64,000 nt of DNA, from positions 1,736,001 through 1,800,000 of the forward strand of contig NZ_CP058988.1 in assembly GCF_019278565.1 (NCBI RefSeq), read 5' to 3'. Made by a program: the position numbers and the translations under genes. Position 1 is the stretch's first letter. Each line of letters opens with the position of its first letter. Source of the DNA: Cellulophaga sp. HaHa_2_95. Lineage in GTDB: Bacteria; Bacteroidota; Bacteroidia; Flavobacteriales; Flavobacteriaceae. A model generated the notes under the pieces. The model was not told the origin of the DNA. It did no database searches and saw only the letters and a list, made by a program, of their open reading frames with translations. Positions 45,900 through 53,915 of this stretch are shown one piece after another.

Positions 45900-46934
45900 T
45901 TAGAACGAATAAATCGCAGCAATTAAGAATGATGATAAGCTTTTTGTTGCTTCCAAGTCATTATCGAAATAGAATTCTTCAGATCCGTTATCTAATCTTA
46001 ATTCTGGTTTGATCGTTAAGTTTTCTACGGTATAACTCCCTGTCAATGTAGCGGCAAATACACTTGGATCATCAGTACCATCTACACCATCAAAAGTTGT
46101 AAAATATTCACCTCTTAAACCTAATGTAAAGCTATCTGAAGTAGCTAATTGTGGGTATAATGCTGCACCTGAAAAGCCGGCTCCGTCATTATCAGCATAT
46201 GCTGCATTTATTCCTAAGAATAAGTCTTCCGTTAAATCAAAACCACCAGTGTAATCAACTTCAAAACCTAACAATGCTTTGTTGTCATAATAGAAATTTA
46301 AGAATTGTCCAGAATATCCTAATTGTGCGCCTAAAGAATATTCTCCAGTAATGTTGCTGTTCACATCGGTTACATTCATCACGGCTAGCATTAAGCTAAA
46401 ATCTTCGGATAGTGCAAAATCAGCTTTTAAACCTACATGTGAGAATGGTCCGTTAGAAAATAAATATGAAGTACTGTAGTTAAAGTTTCCTACTGGAGAA
46501 ATAACTTCATATCCTAGGTAGGTATTAAAACGACCAGCAGTTAATGTTGTTCCTTCAGAAACATTCCAGTAAGCATATAATTGGTTAATATTAAAGCCTC
46601 CTGTAGCAGATTCACCTCTTGGTCCAAAAGTAACATCAGCCACCACGCCTGTTTTCGTTCCTTCGTAGCTTGCTATTAAATTAGCCATACCAAGTGCAAA
46701 ACCAGTTTCGTCCGCAAATGAAGTTCCTGGGCTTTGGAAAGATTGGCCATCTTCTCCAAAAATAGCTCTATCTGTTGAGCTTAAGTTGGTTTTGTAATAT
46801 GCATCAACAGAACCGCTTATAGAAATTGCTTTTTTTTCCTCAACTTCTTCTTGGGCAACTAAACTAGCTCCTGTAAAAAGTACTGCTGCAAAAAATATAT
46901 TTTTTACGTAATTCGTTTTTGTAATCGCTTTCAT
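45900..46934 (-). CDS. Outer-membrane porin between two ammonium operons
   Basis: 344 residues with a signal peptide (NIFFAAVLFTGASLVAQ). The mature protein is an antiparallel barrel: AISISGSVDAYYKTNL at the front, GVVADVTFGPRGESATGG, TLTAGRFNTYLGYEVISPVG, and LSSFLIAAIYSF at the C terminus with the terminal Phe typical of barrels. It resembles the OmpL-like porin-2 family (from memory). Its place between two glnK-amt units suggests that it supplies ammonium or small nitrogen compounds to the periplasm, under shared nitrogen control; this is inference. Confidence 0.85.
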   Translation of the reverse strand: MKAITKTNYVKNIFFAAVLFTGASLVAQEEVEEKKAISISGSVDAYYKTNLSSTDRAIFGEDGQSFQSPGTSFADETGFALGMANLIASYEGTKTGVVADVTFGPRGESATGGFNINQLYAYWNVSEGTTLTAGRFNTYLGYEVISPVGNFNYSTSYLFSNGPFSHVGLKADFALSEDFSLMLAVMNVTDVNSNITGEYSLGAQLGYSGQFLNFYYDNKALLGFEVDYTGGFDLTEDLFLGINAAYADNDGAGFSGAALYPQLATSDSFTLGLRGEYFTTFDGVDGTDDPSVFAATLTGSYTVENLTIKPELRLDNGSEEFYFDNDLEATKSLSSFLIAAIYSF

Positions 46935-47015
46935 AAATGATGTTTTAAATGTTCCTTTTCAGTTCAAAGGAAGTGTTTAAGATTAAGTGTTGTTTGTTGA
47001 AATAATAAATATTGT

Positions 47016-47043
47016 AATGGAACGCTTCTACAAGCGTTCCATT
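47016..47043. terminator. Hairpin after the second amt gene
   Basis: AATGGAACGCTT and AAGCGTTCCATT form a perfect 12-pair stem with loop CTAC. The T-run on the minus strand is weak, so part of the transcript may continue into the porin gene. Confidence 0.6.
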
Positions 47044-47051
47044 GTATAGCT

Positions 47052-48368
47052 TTATTTATCGTTGATAGTAAATTCAGGATAAGCATTAGAATCATGTTCG
47101 TGAATATCTAATCCGTCCATTTCTTCTTCTTGAGTAACTCTCAATCCTAATGTTTTCTTTAAGATGAACAATACAATGAATGAAGCAACTGCTGCCCAAA
47201 CTATATATGCTAAAGAGCCGTAAAATTGTACCCATAATAATCCAGCACCTCCGCCAGAAAGCAAACCTCCGTCTAATGCAAATACACCAACAAGTACTGT
47301 TCCTACAAAACCACATACTCCATGTACAGATATGGCGCCAACTGGATCATCAATTTTTAATTTTTTATCAATAAATTCAATAGATAGTACTACTATAATT
47401 CCACATATTAAACCTATGGCTAGTGCACCCCATACATTTACAGCGCCACATCCTGCAGTAATACCCACAAGTCCAGCTAAGGCTCCGTTTAAGGTCATTG
47501 AAATATCTGGTTTTCCATATCTAATCCATGTTAACGCTATTGCGGCTACGGCTCCCATTGCTGCGGCGATATTCGTGTTTATGATAACACTTCCTACGGC
47601 AATGGTATCATCTCCTCCAAATGCAAGTTGAGATCCTCCATTAAACCCGAACCATCCTAACCAAAGGATTAATACCCCTAAGGCACCATAAGTCATATTA
47701 TGACCAGGAATTGCATTTACTTTACCATCTTTATATTTTCCAATTCTAGGTCCTACTAAGATTGCAGCTACTAAAGCAGCAGCTCCACCTACAGCATGTA
47801 CTACAGAAGATCCTGCAAAATCTACGAAACCAGCAACGTTTAACCAGGCGCTGTCATCAAATGGCCAGTACCAGCTACCTGAAATAGGGTAGATGATTGT
47901 TGTTAATACAGCGGAGAATATTAAATAGGTAGAAAACTTAGTTCTTTCAGCAATGGCTCCAGATACTATAGTAGCAGCAGTAGCACAGAATACTGTTTGA
48001 AAAAGTAAGTTGTACCAGTCTGTTGCAGAAAAGAAGAAATATCCTTGTTCTGATGGGCTTGATCTAAAGAAGCCTCCTAGTACAGTGTCGCTACCGTACA
48101 TAATACCGTAACCTACAGCCCAGAATAGTAATGAACCAATACATAGGTCCATAATATTTTTCATAATAATGTTACCAGAATTTTTACTTCTAGTGAAACC
48201 TACTTCTACAAGGGTAAATCCTGCTTGCATAAAGAATACTAAAATGGCTGCAACTATAATCCATAGTGCGCCCATATCGCCGTTGATACTTTGAATAGCT
48301 TGGTCTAGTGCTTCTTGGCTAACACCTTCCGCTACTTTGCTCACAGCTTCTTGTTGTACTTCACTCAT
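47052..48368 (-). CDS. amt: Ammonium transporter (second copy)
   Basis: 438 residues. Features are AGFTLVEVGFTRSKNSGNII, VDFAGSSVVHAVGGAAALV with the first pore His, LWLGWFGFNGGSQLAFGG, and SVHGVCGFVGTVLVGVFA with the second. The C-terminal tail VTQEEEMDGLDIHEHDSNAY is of the PII-responsive type, like the first copy. It has a longer N-terminal stretch (about 30 polar residues) before the first membrane segment. The two Amt sequences differ more than their PII partners do, pointing to different affinities or conditions of use. Confidence 0.96.
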   Translation of the reverse strand: MSEVQQEAVSKVAEGVSQEALDQAIQSINGDMGALWIIVAAILVFFMQAGFTLVEVGFTRSKNSGNIIMKNIMDLCIGSLLFWAVGYGIMYGSDTVLGGFFRSSPSEQGYFFFSATDWYNLLFQTVFCATAATIVSGAIAERTKFSTYLIFSAVLTTIIYPISGSWYWPFDDSAWLNVAGFVDFAGSSVVHAVGGAAALVAAILVGPRIGKYKDGKVNAIPGHNMTYGALGVLILWLGWFGFNGGSQLAFGGDDTIAVGSVIINTNIAAAMGAVAAIALTWIRYGKPDISMTLNGALAGLVGITAGCGAVNVWGALAIGLICGIIVVLSIEFIDKKLKIDDPVGAISVHGVCGFVGTVLVGVFALDGGLLSGGGAGLLWVQFYGSLAYIVWAAVASFIVLFILKKTLGLRVTQEEEMDGLDIHEHDSNAYPEFTINDK

Positions 48369-48393
48369 AATATTAGTTTTTTGAAAATCTTAG

Positions 48394-48732
48394 TTAGTTA
48401 ATTCCAGCTTGTCCGCTCTCTTTGGTTCTTATTCTGTATGCTTCGGCAACATCTGAAACAAATATTTTTCCATCACCTACATTGCCAGTACTAGAAGCTT
48501 CTAATATGGTACTTACTGTTTTTTCTAAAAACTCATCGGATACAACAATGGTAAGGTATCTTCTTTGGATGTCTGAGGTACTGTAGGATATTCCGCGGTA
48601 TACGTGACCTTGTTTTTCATTTCCTACACCTGTTACATCCCAGTAACTAAAAAAGTTAACTTCAATTTGATGCAGTGCTTTTTTTACTTCATCGAACTTA
48701 GATTTTCGAATAATTGCCTCGATTTTTTTCAT
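48394..48732 (-). CDS. glnK: PII nitrogen regulator, GlnK type (second copy)
   Basis: 112 residues; it differs from the first copy at 12 positions, mostly conservative and clustered at 22-24, 74-80 and 94-96, while the T-loop (GHVYRGISYS) is the same. It therefore probably responds to the same effectors. It precedes the second amt gene by 25 bases. The -7 box has the same sequence and place as for the first copy, but the -33 region is different. Confidence 0.96.
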   Translation of the reverse strand: MKKIEAIIRKSKFDEVKKALHQIEVNFFSYWDVTGVGNEKQGHVYRGISYSTSDIQRRYLTIVVSDEFLEKTVSTILEASSTGNVGDGKIFVSDVAEAYRIRTKESGQAGIN

Positions 48733-48755
48733 ATGTGATTTGTTTGTTGATGAGG

Positions 48756-48763
48756 CAAATGTA
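48756..48763 (-). promoter_or_regulatory. Promoter -7 box of the second glnK-amt pair
   Basis: TACATTTG on the minus strand, 24 bases before the glnK start, the same octamer as at 45658-45665. No TTG is present 17-23 bases further upstream; a G/C-rich inverted repeat lies there instead. Confidence 0.55.
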
Positions 48764-48780
48764 TGTTAAAATATTTAACA

Positions 48781-48799
48781 CCCCCTATTTGGAAGGGGG
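48781..48799. repeat. C/G-run inverted repeat in the glnK promoter
   Basis: CCCCCT at 48781-48786 and AGGGGG at 48794-48799 flank a seven-base spacer in otherwise very AT-rich DNA, where the -33 element would be. It may be an operator for a nitrogen or redox regulator. Confidence 0.45.
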
Positions 48800-49063
48800 G
48801 ATGCTATTATTTTTTTGATAATAATAATTTAAACCCCTAAAATTTATGGGTATCGTTATTTTTGATTGAATTAAATAAAAATTTGATTGAATCAATTTGC
48901 TTATTTCAGGAAAAAGTTGGGAGAAGTAGATTTTTTTATAGATTTTATTGTGATATGTTCAAAAACCAACAAGAAATGATGTAAATCACGTAAAATATAA
49001 AAAATGATTACTTATTGTGTAATTTATAACAAAGGGATAGGGAAGGATAGACGTATTGATCGT
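48800..49063. other. Upstream region of the second glnK, no gene seen
   Basis: With the promoter elements above, the gap between glnK and crcB is 331 bases. Beyond the inverted repeat I see only AT-rich sequence and no coding frame. Confidence 0.5.
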
Positions 49064-49435
49064 CTAGAGAATTTTGCTAAACCAAAGCCCTAAAGAAACA
49101 GCTATGATACCTAATACTAAACTTACTATCGTATAACTTGCAAAAGCAATTAGGTCTCCATTTTTTAAAAGCGAATTGTTTTCTAAAGCAAATGTAGAAA
49201 AAGTGGTAAACCCGCCGCAAAAGCCAGTAGCTAAAAATAAAGTCTGATTTTCGCTAAGAAAATTACTTTTCAAGGACAAGCCAAGGAGAAGTCCTATAAG
49301 AAGGCATCCTATTATATTGACAATAAAAGTGCCTAGATAAAAATTGGTGAAATAGAGATTAAGTGGTTTGCTGATAAGGTATCTTAACGCACTACCAAGA
49401 CCACCACCTAAAAAAACAAGTAGAATTTGCTTCAT
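49064..49435 (-). CDS. crcB: Fluoride channel CrcB/Fluc
   Basis: 123 residues with four membrane segments. Diagnostic parts are LGGGLGSALRYLISKP, LGTFIVNIIGCLLIGLLLG and the GFCGGFTTFSTFALEN segment that holds the central Na+ site. It works as a dual-topology dimer and exports F-. It is a single gene in this window, so the dimer is made of one protein. A short hairpin (TAGACG/CGTCTA, 49048-49066) overlaps the stop codon. Confidence 0.95.
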   Translation of the reverse strand: MKQILLVFLGGGLGSALRYLISKPLNLYFTNFYLGTFIVNIIGCLLIGLLLGLSLKSNFLSENQTLFLATGFCGGFTTFSTFALENNSLLKNGDLIAFASYTIVSLVLGIIAVSLGLWFSKIL

Positions 49436-49452
49436 ACTTTAAAAGTATAAAA

Positions 49453-49632
49453 CTAAACTGCTTTTTTATACTTAGTTTCAAGAATATTTAAAGGATAAAT
49501 ATTTTCTGAAGGAATTTGTGCTGTGTGGGTATCTTTTTTTTCGACTCTCTTCTTGTTACTATTTACGCTAAAGAGTAATAGAAAAGCATTTAAACCGACT
49601 AAAATAGATAACACACTAAAAAAAGTGACCAT
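49453..49632 (-). CDS. Small single-span membrane protein, unknown
   Basis: 59 residues from ATG 49632 (MVTFFSVLSILVGLNAFLLL); a TTG at 49662 gives an unlikely extension. One membrane segment is followed by a basic, polar tail (SNKKRVEKKDTHTAQ) ending LETKYKKAV. It is 17 bases upstream of crcB in the same direction and may be co-transcribed. The function is unknown. Confidence 0.55.
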   Translation of the reverse strand: MVTFFSVLSILVGLNAFLLLFSVNSNKKRVEKKDTHTAQIPSENIYPLNILETKYKKAV

Positions 49633-49737
49633 AGAACTTTGTTTTATAGTAATACAACGCAAAAATACGTCTTTTCTTACAAAAATCTTAAAATTGTTGT
49701 GATCTGCTTAATTTTTGTGGTGTACGTAACTATAGCG

Positions 49738-49926
49738 TTAATTTTTAAGTAAATATTTAATTGCGAATAGTAAAATTATGAATATTACGAATGTTAATCC
49801 AATCCATTTAACGCCTTTGTAATTTTTTAGGTGGAGATTTTTATCTCTTCTATAAGCGAAAAAAGTAATTACCACAAAAGACACGAAAAAAAGGCCCGCG
49901 AATATTAATTGTCCTTTACTGAACAT
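49738..49926 (-). CDS. Small two-span membrane protein, unknown
   Basis: 62 residues from ATG 49926 (MFSKGQLIFAGLFFVSFVVI). Two membrane segments flank a basic loop (YRRDKNLHLKNYKGVK). A -7 box TATTTTTG on the minus strand (49943-49950) lies 17 bases upstream. Related short proteins are frequent in Flavobacteriia as I recall. It is divergent from the MazG-like gene. Confidence 0.6.
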   Translation of the reverse strand: MFSKGQLIFAGLFFVSFVVITFFAYRRDKNLHLKNYKGVKWIGLTFVIFIILLFAIKYLLKN

Positions 49927-49967
49927 ATTTTTTATTTTTATACAAAAATAACCTAATAATAGAAGAG

Positions 49968-50354
49968 ATGAAAAATAAACTTGAAGCTGTAGCTCTTTTT
50001 CATGAAACATTTGGAATGGGAGTTGCTAGCGCTATGAAAGCTGATTTGGGATCCCGCAAAAATTTACTTCGTTTTAATTTAATGGATGAAGAAAATAAAG
50101 AATATCTTGAAGCTGCTGAAAATAATGATTTGGTAGAAGTGGCCGATGCTTTGGGTGATATGTTATACATATTATGTGGTACTATTTTAGAGCATGGTAT
50201 GCAATATAAAATAGAAGAGGTGTTCAATGAAATTCAACGGAGTAATATGAGTAAGTTAGGAGCAGATGGTAAACCTATATATAGAGAGGATGGTAAAGTA
50301 TTAAAAGGGCCAAATTACTTTGTGCCAAATATTGATAAGATTTTAAAGGAATAA
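49968..50354 (+). CDS. MazG-like nucleotide pyrophosphohydrolase
   Basis: 128 residues. The helical all-alpha NTP pyrophosphatase pattern is visible: MDEENKEYLEAAENNDLVEV with the first acidic metal-binding set, then ADALGDMLYILCGTIL with the second (EVADxxGD). The C-terminal part SKLGADGKPIYREDGKVLKG is typical of the PRA-PH/MazG-like group. It likely removes pyrophosphate from non-standard or excess dNTPs in the cytoplasm. AGAAGAG just before ATG 49968 is a good ribosome site for this clade. Confidence 0.85.
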   Translation: MKNKLEAVALFHETFGMGVASAMKADLGSRKNLLRFNLMDEENKEYLEAAENNDLVEVADALGDMLYILCGTILEHGMQYKIEEVFNEIQRSNMSKLGADGKPIYREDGKVLKGPNYFVPNIDKILKE

Positions 50355-50379
50355 AAAAACCGCCCATAGGCGGTTTTTT
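50354..50379. terminator. Two-way terminator between the MazG-like gene and ilvE
   Basis: AAAAAACCGCC and GGCGGTTTTTT pair perfectly around CATA. The stem begins at the stop codon of the plus-strand gene. Confidence 0.92.
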
Positions 50380-50399
50380 CTTTGTTATTATTATTCAAT

Positions 50400-51467
50400 C
50401 TATAATTTATAACGCCATCCAAATTTATCTTCGGCTTTATTATATTGAATATCTGTGATTCTTTTCTTTAATAAAGAAGCGTAGCTTTCTTCCAATTCTG
50501 GAAGCTCATAATCTGTTTCTTTAAAACCAAATCCTGAAATAGGTGAAATAACAGCGGCAGTACCTGCACCAAACATTTCTTTTAAGGAGCCATCTTTAGC
50601 AGCAGCAACCACTTCGGCAACGGTTAGCTTTCTAACTTCAACAGTAATTTTTTCTTCTTTAGCTATTTCAATAATACTTTTTCTTGTGATACCATCTAGT
50701 ATCCTGTCACTAGTAGGGCCTGTAATTAAAGTATCATTAATACGAACAAAAATATTCATCGCGCCCGCCTCTTCTATGTATTCATGCGTATTATCGTCTG
50801 TCCAGATAACTTGATTGTATCCTTTTTCAACAGCTAGTTGTGTGGGATAGAACTGTCCTGCATAGTTACCGCCAGCTTTAGCATAACCAACACCGCCATT
50901 TGCAGATCTAGAATATTTTTCTTCGATTAAAACCTTTACTTTCCCAGAGAAATACGATCCTGAAGGTGCAAGGCATATCATGAATTTATACTCATTTGCT
51001 GGTGATGCATGAAAACCTTGTCCTGAAGCAAAAATAAAAGGTCTAATATACATCGAGCTTCCTTCGTTTTTTGGAATCCACTGGTCATCTACTTTTAAGA
51101 GGGTCTTAAGGCCTTCCATAAAATAATCTTCCGGAATCTCAGGAATAGCTAATCTTTTTGCGGAAATATTTAAACGTTTATGATTGTCTAGAGGTCTAAA
51201 TAACCAAGTAGAGTCCTCACTGTCTTTGTAGGCTTTCATACCTTCAAAAATTGATTGCCCGTAATGGAAAATTTTTGCAGAAGGATCTAAAGATACTGGT
51301 CCGTAAGGTACAACCTTAGGATTTTCCCAAGCGCCATTTTTATAATCGCAGACCAGCATATGGTCAGAGTAGATACTACCAAATGATAAATTATCAAAAT
51401 CTACTTGATCAATTTTAGATGTTTTACTTTTTTCAACCGTAACTAAGTTATTCGCGGTGGTTTCCAT
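50400..51467 (-). CDS. ilvE: Branched-chain amino-acid aminotransferase
   Basis: 355 residues, the fold-type IV PLP enzyme of the longer BCAT class. Visible are HYGQSIFEGMKAYKD, YIRPFIFASGQGFHASPA, the lysine region YAKAGGNYAGQFYPTQLAVE, QVIWTDDNTHEYIEEAGAMN, and the PLP phosphate-loop segment LKEMFGAGTAAVISPI. It transfers the amino group between Leu/Ile/Val and 2-oxoglutarate. Its 2-oxo acid products lead to the branched acyl-CoAs handled by mutases such as the icmF product; this link is inference. Confidence 0.95.
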   Translation of the reverse strand: METTANNLVTVEKSKTSKIDQVDFDNLSFGSIYSDHMLVCDYKNGAWENPKVVPYGPVSLDPSAKIFHYGQSIFEGMKAYKDSEDSTWLFRPLDNHKRLNISAKRLAIPEIPEDYFMEGLKTLLKVDDQWIPKNEGSSMYIRPFIFASGQGFHASPANEYKFMICLAPSGSYFSGKVKVLIEEKYSRSANGGVGYAKAGGNYAGQFYPTQLAVEKGYNQVIWTDDNTHEYIEEAGAMNIFVRINDTLITGPTSDRILDGITRKSIIEIAKEEKITVEVRKLTVAEVVAAAKDGSLKEMFGAGTAAVISPISGFGFKETDYELPELEESYASLLKKRITDIQYNKAEDKFGWRYKL

Positions 51468-51573
51468 TTGTTATATGTTTAATGCAATAAAATTAATGAA
51501 TAAATACTAGTAGTTCTTCTTTTTTTATCTAAAAATAACCAACTTTGTAACAATTCAGTAAATACTAAAAGAT

Positions 51574-52077
51574 ATGAAAGGAATTAACATTTTACTTGTG
51601 ATAATTGTATGCTTTATGAGTTGTAAGGGGCAAAATAAACAGAGTGCCACACAGCAATCAAGCGAGAATTCTGCTCATTATTCTTCTTTTGGTGAAGAAA
51701 TTTCAGAAGATAACGCCTTAGCGGCAAGTGAGATGACTTTAAAATATGAAAACTTAGTAGTTTCAGATACCTTAACAACAAAGTTTAAAGGTAGGGTAAT
51801 AGACGTTTGTCAAGCAAAAGGGTGTTGGATGAATGTTACCTTGGATAATGGAACACAGGCAATGGTGAAATTTAAAGATTATGGGTTTTTTATGCCGAAA
51901 GATATTGCGGGTAAAGAAGTGATTGTTAACGGACTTGCATTTATAGAGCAAATGTCTGTAGAGGAACAAAGGCATTATGCGGAAGATGGAGGTGAATCAG
52001 AAGCGGCAATCGCATCAATTGTAGCGCCTAAAAAAACATTTAGATTTGAAGCAGACGGTGTTTTAATAATTCAATAA
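51574..52077 (+). CDS. DUF4920 lipoprotein
   Basis: 167 residues with a lipoprotein signal (INILLVIIVCFMSCKGQ, Cys 17). The domain (about 40-165) includes FKGRVIDVCQAKGCWMNVTL and MVKFKDYGFFMPKDIAGKEV, an OB-like beta fold with a Cys-x4-Cys pair, as in DUF4920. It faces the periplasm. The gene is followed after one base by mnmD, a cytoplasmic tRNA enzyme, so the link may be only transcriptional. Confidence 0.88.
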   Translation: MKGINILLVIIVCFMSCKGQNKQSATQQSSENSAHYSSFGEEISEDNALAASEMTLKYENLVVSDTLTTKFKGRVIDVCQAKGCWMNVTLDNGTQAMVKFKDYGFFMPKDIAGKEVIVNGLAFIEQMSVEEQRHYAEDGGESEAAIASIVAPKKTFRFEADGVLIIQ

Positions 52078-52078
52078 T

Positions 52079-52741
52079 TTGGAACGTAAAATTATAACAA
52101 CATCTGACGGTTCTACAACTATTCAGATTGTAGATTGGAATGAACAATACCATTCTATACACGGCGCCATACAAGAGGCTTATCATGTATTTATAAAAAA
52201 AGGACTGTCCTTATATAAGGATAGAGCCATAGCTATATTAGAAATAGGTTTTGGAACGGGCTTAAATGCCTTAATTACGTATATTGAAGCACAAAATTTT
52301 AATTTAAAGATAGATTACACAGGGGTAGAAGCATATCCTGTTAGCCCGGAAGAGATCAAACAACTCAATTATATAGCACAACTAGAGGCTCAGAAATTTG
52401 AAGGAGAGTTTGATACAATGCATACCTCTGAATGGGAAAAGACTGTTGAGATATCTTCAACGTTTTCATTGCTAAAGCAACAAAAAGATTTTATGCAGAT
52501 TACCGATAAGGCTGCTTATGATTTGATTTATTTTGATGCTTTTGGGGCACGTGTTCAGCCAGAACTATGGACGGAGGAGATTTTTAAAATCATGTATGCT
52601 GCGCTAAATATTAATGGTGTGCTAGTAACGTATGCAGCCAAAGGCAGTGTACGAAGGGCTATGCTTGCGGTAGGTTTTGAAGTAGAAAGGTTAGATGGTC
52701 CTCCAGGAAAAAGAGAAATGTTACGAGCTACGAAAAAGTAA
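52079..52741 (+). CDS. mnmD: tRNA (5-methylaminomethyl-2-thiouridine)-methyltransferase, MnmD
   Basis: 220 residues from a TTG start at 52079, one base after the DUF4920 stop; no nearer ATG keeps the conserved N terminus (IITTSDGSTTIQIVDWNEQY). The SAM-binding loop is EIGFGTGLNALITY; YFDAFGARVQPELWTEEIF and LVTYAAKGSVRRAML follow, ending DGPPGKREMLRATKK. It is the stand-alone methyltransferase half of the bifunctional MnmC and completes mnm5s2U34 in tRNA. The MnmC oxidase half is absent, as is common outside gammaproteobacteria. Confidence 0.92.
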   Translation: MERKIITTSDGSTTIQIVDWNEQYHSIHGAIQEAYHVFIKKGLSLYKDRAIAILEIGFGTGLNALITYIEAQNFNLKIDYTGVEAYPVSPEEIKQLNYIAQLEAQKFEGEFDTMHTSEWEKTVEISSTFSLLKQQKDFMQITDKAAYDLIYFDAFGARVQPELWTEEIFKIMYAALNINGVLVTYAAKGSVRRAMLAVGFEVERLDGPPGKREMLRATKK

Positions 52742-52833
52742 CTTAAGAAGCTTGTTAAGTGGGTTTTATGTTAAACCTAAATTAAATAGCATCGCTATAC
52801 TTTTTAAAAAAATTACCTTTATAAAAAATTGCT

Positions 52834-53748
52834 ATGAAGGTATTAATAACAGGTGCTACAGGATTGGTTGGCAATGCTATAGTAACCGAATGTCATAAAA
52901 ATAAAATTTCCGTAAATTTTTTAACGACTAGTAAGGCTAAAGTCATTGAAAAAGAAAATTACACAGGTTTTTATTGGAATCCAGACCAGGGAGAAATAGA
53001 CTTAAACTGTTTTACTGGAGTAACGGCAATTATAAATCTTGCGGGAGCCTCTATTTCTAAAAGATGGACAGCATCTTATAAGAAGGAGATTTTGTCAAGT
53101 AGAATCAATTCCCTTAAAACGCTTAAAAACGGACTAGCGAAAGTAGATTCATCAGCGATCACGTCTTTTGTGTCTGCTTCTGCAATTGGCATCTATCCAG
53201 ATTCGATTCAAAAATTTTATTCAGAAGAGGATCAATTTAAAGCAGATGGTTTTCTTTCAGAAGTGGTACAGACTTGGGAAAACGAGATAGATACATTTGA
53301 AGGCTTTAATTTTAGCGTTGCTAAAATTAGAATAGGTCTTGTGATGTCTAATAAAGGAGGGGCGCTGCCAGAGATGGTGAAGCCTATTAAGTTTTTCGTA
53401 GGGTCAGCTTTTGGTTCTGGCAAGCAATGGCAATCATGGATTCATATTAAAGATTTGGCAAAACTGTTTATTTTTGCGGTTAAAAACGAGTTAAATGGGG
53501 TGTACAACGGCGTGGCTTCAAATCCGGTAACCAATGAGAAGTTAGTGTCTAAAGTTGCTAATGTTCTAGGGAGACCTTTAATACTGCCAAAAATTCCTGC
53601 AGCAGTCCTAAAATTAATTTTGGGAGATATGTCCGCTCTGCTACTAGATAGTCAACGTGTTAGTAACAAAAAAATCTTAGAAGAAGGTTTCGTTTTTAAA
53701 TATCTGAATGTCTGCCCTGCCTTAGATTCTCTGTACTCCGATAAGTAA
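52834..53748 (+). CDS. TIGR01777-family NAD-dependent epimerase-like protein
   Basis: 304 residues from ATG 52834. The extended SDR dinucleotide motif is MKVLITGATGLVGNAIV. GVTAIINLAGASISKRW, VSASAIGIYPDS and a C-terminal DUF1731-like region (PLILPKIPAAVLKLILGDMS) match the TIGR01777/SulA-like group. The role of the group is unsettled; a nucleotide-sugar or cell-division link has been suggested. The gene stands alone, downstream of mnmD. Confidence 0.9.
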   Translation: MKVLITGATGLVGNAIVTECHKNKISVNFLTTSKAKVIEKENYTGFYWNPDQGEIDLNCFTGVTAIINLAGASISKRWTASYKKEILSSRINSLKTLKNGLAKVDSSAITSFVSASAIGIYPDSIQKFYSEEDQFKADGFLSEVVQTWENEIDTFEGFNFSVAKIRIGLVMSNKGGALPEMVKPIKFFVGSAFGSGKQWQSWIHIKDLAKLFIFAVKNELNGVYNGVASNPVTNEKLVSKVANVLGRPLILPKIPAAVLKLILGDMSALLLDSQRVSNKKILEEGFVFKYLNVCPALDSLYSDK

Positions 53749-53846
53749 TTAAAGCTGCCAAATTTTAAGTTTTTATTTTTTTATTCATTAAAGAAATCAC
53801 CATTTTGGTGCTTTTCGGCATGTTCCATATAAACTTTGATGACATT

Positions 53847-53878
53847 TTGACATTTTTGAAGAATTGGCAGTACTTTTG
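53847..53878 (+). promoter_or_regulatory. Consensus promoter of grpE-dnaJ
   Basis: TTG at 53847-53849, 21 bases, then TACTTTTG at 53871-53878, 38 bases before the grpE start. The -7 box lies inside an inverted repeat. Confidence 0.65.
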
Positions 53879-53882
53879 CCAA
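53864..53882. promoter_or_regulatory. Inverted repeat over the grpE -7 box (possible operator)
   Basis: TTGGCA and TGCCAA are separated by seven bases that contain most of the -7 box. This is not the CIRCE element (TTAGCACTC-N9-GAGTGCTAA) used by HrcA, so if it is an operator the repressor differs. Confidence 0.45.
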
Positions 53883-53915
53883 CTGTAAAGTGCAGAATGA
53901 AAAATTGAGTCAAAA

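Noticed and set aside
46151-47631. Plus-strand frames opposite the porin and second amt genes
   Set aside because: They are antisense shadows with residue usage dictated by the genes on the other strand.
49436-49740. Possible fluoride riboswitch before crcB
   Set aside because: The stretch upstream of crcB is a small coding frame, and no pseudoknot-like core is visible.
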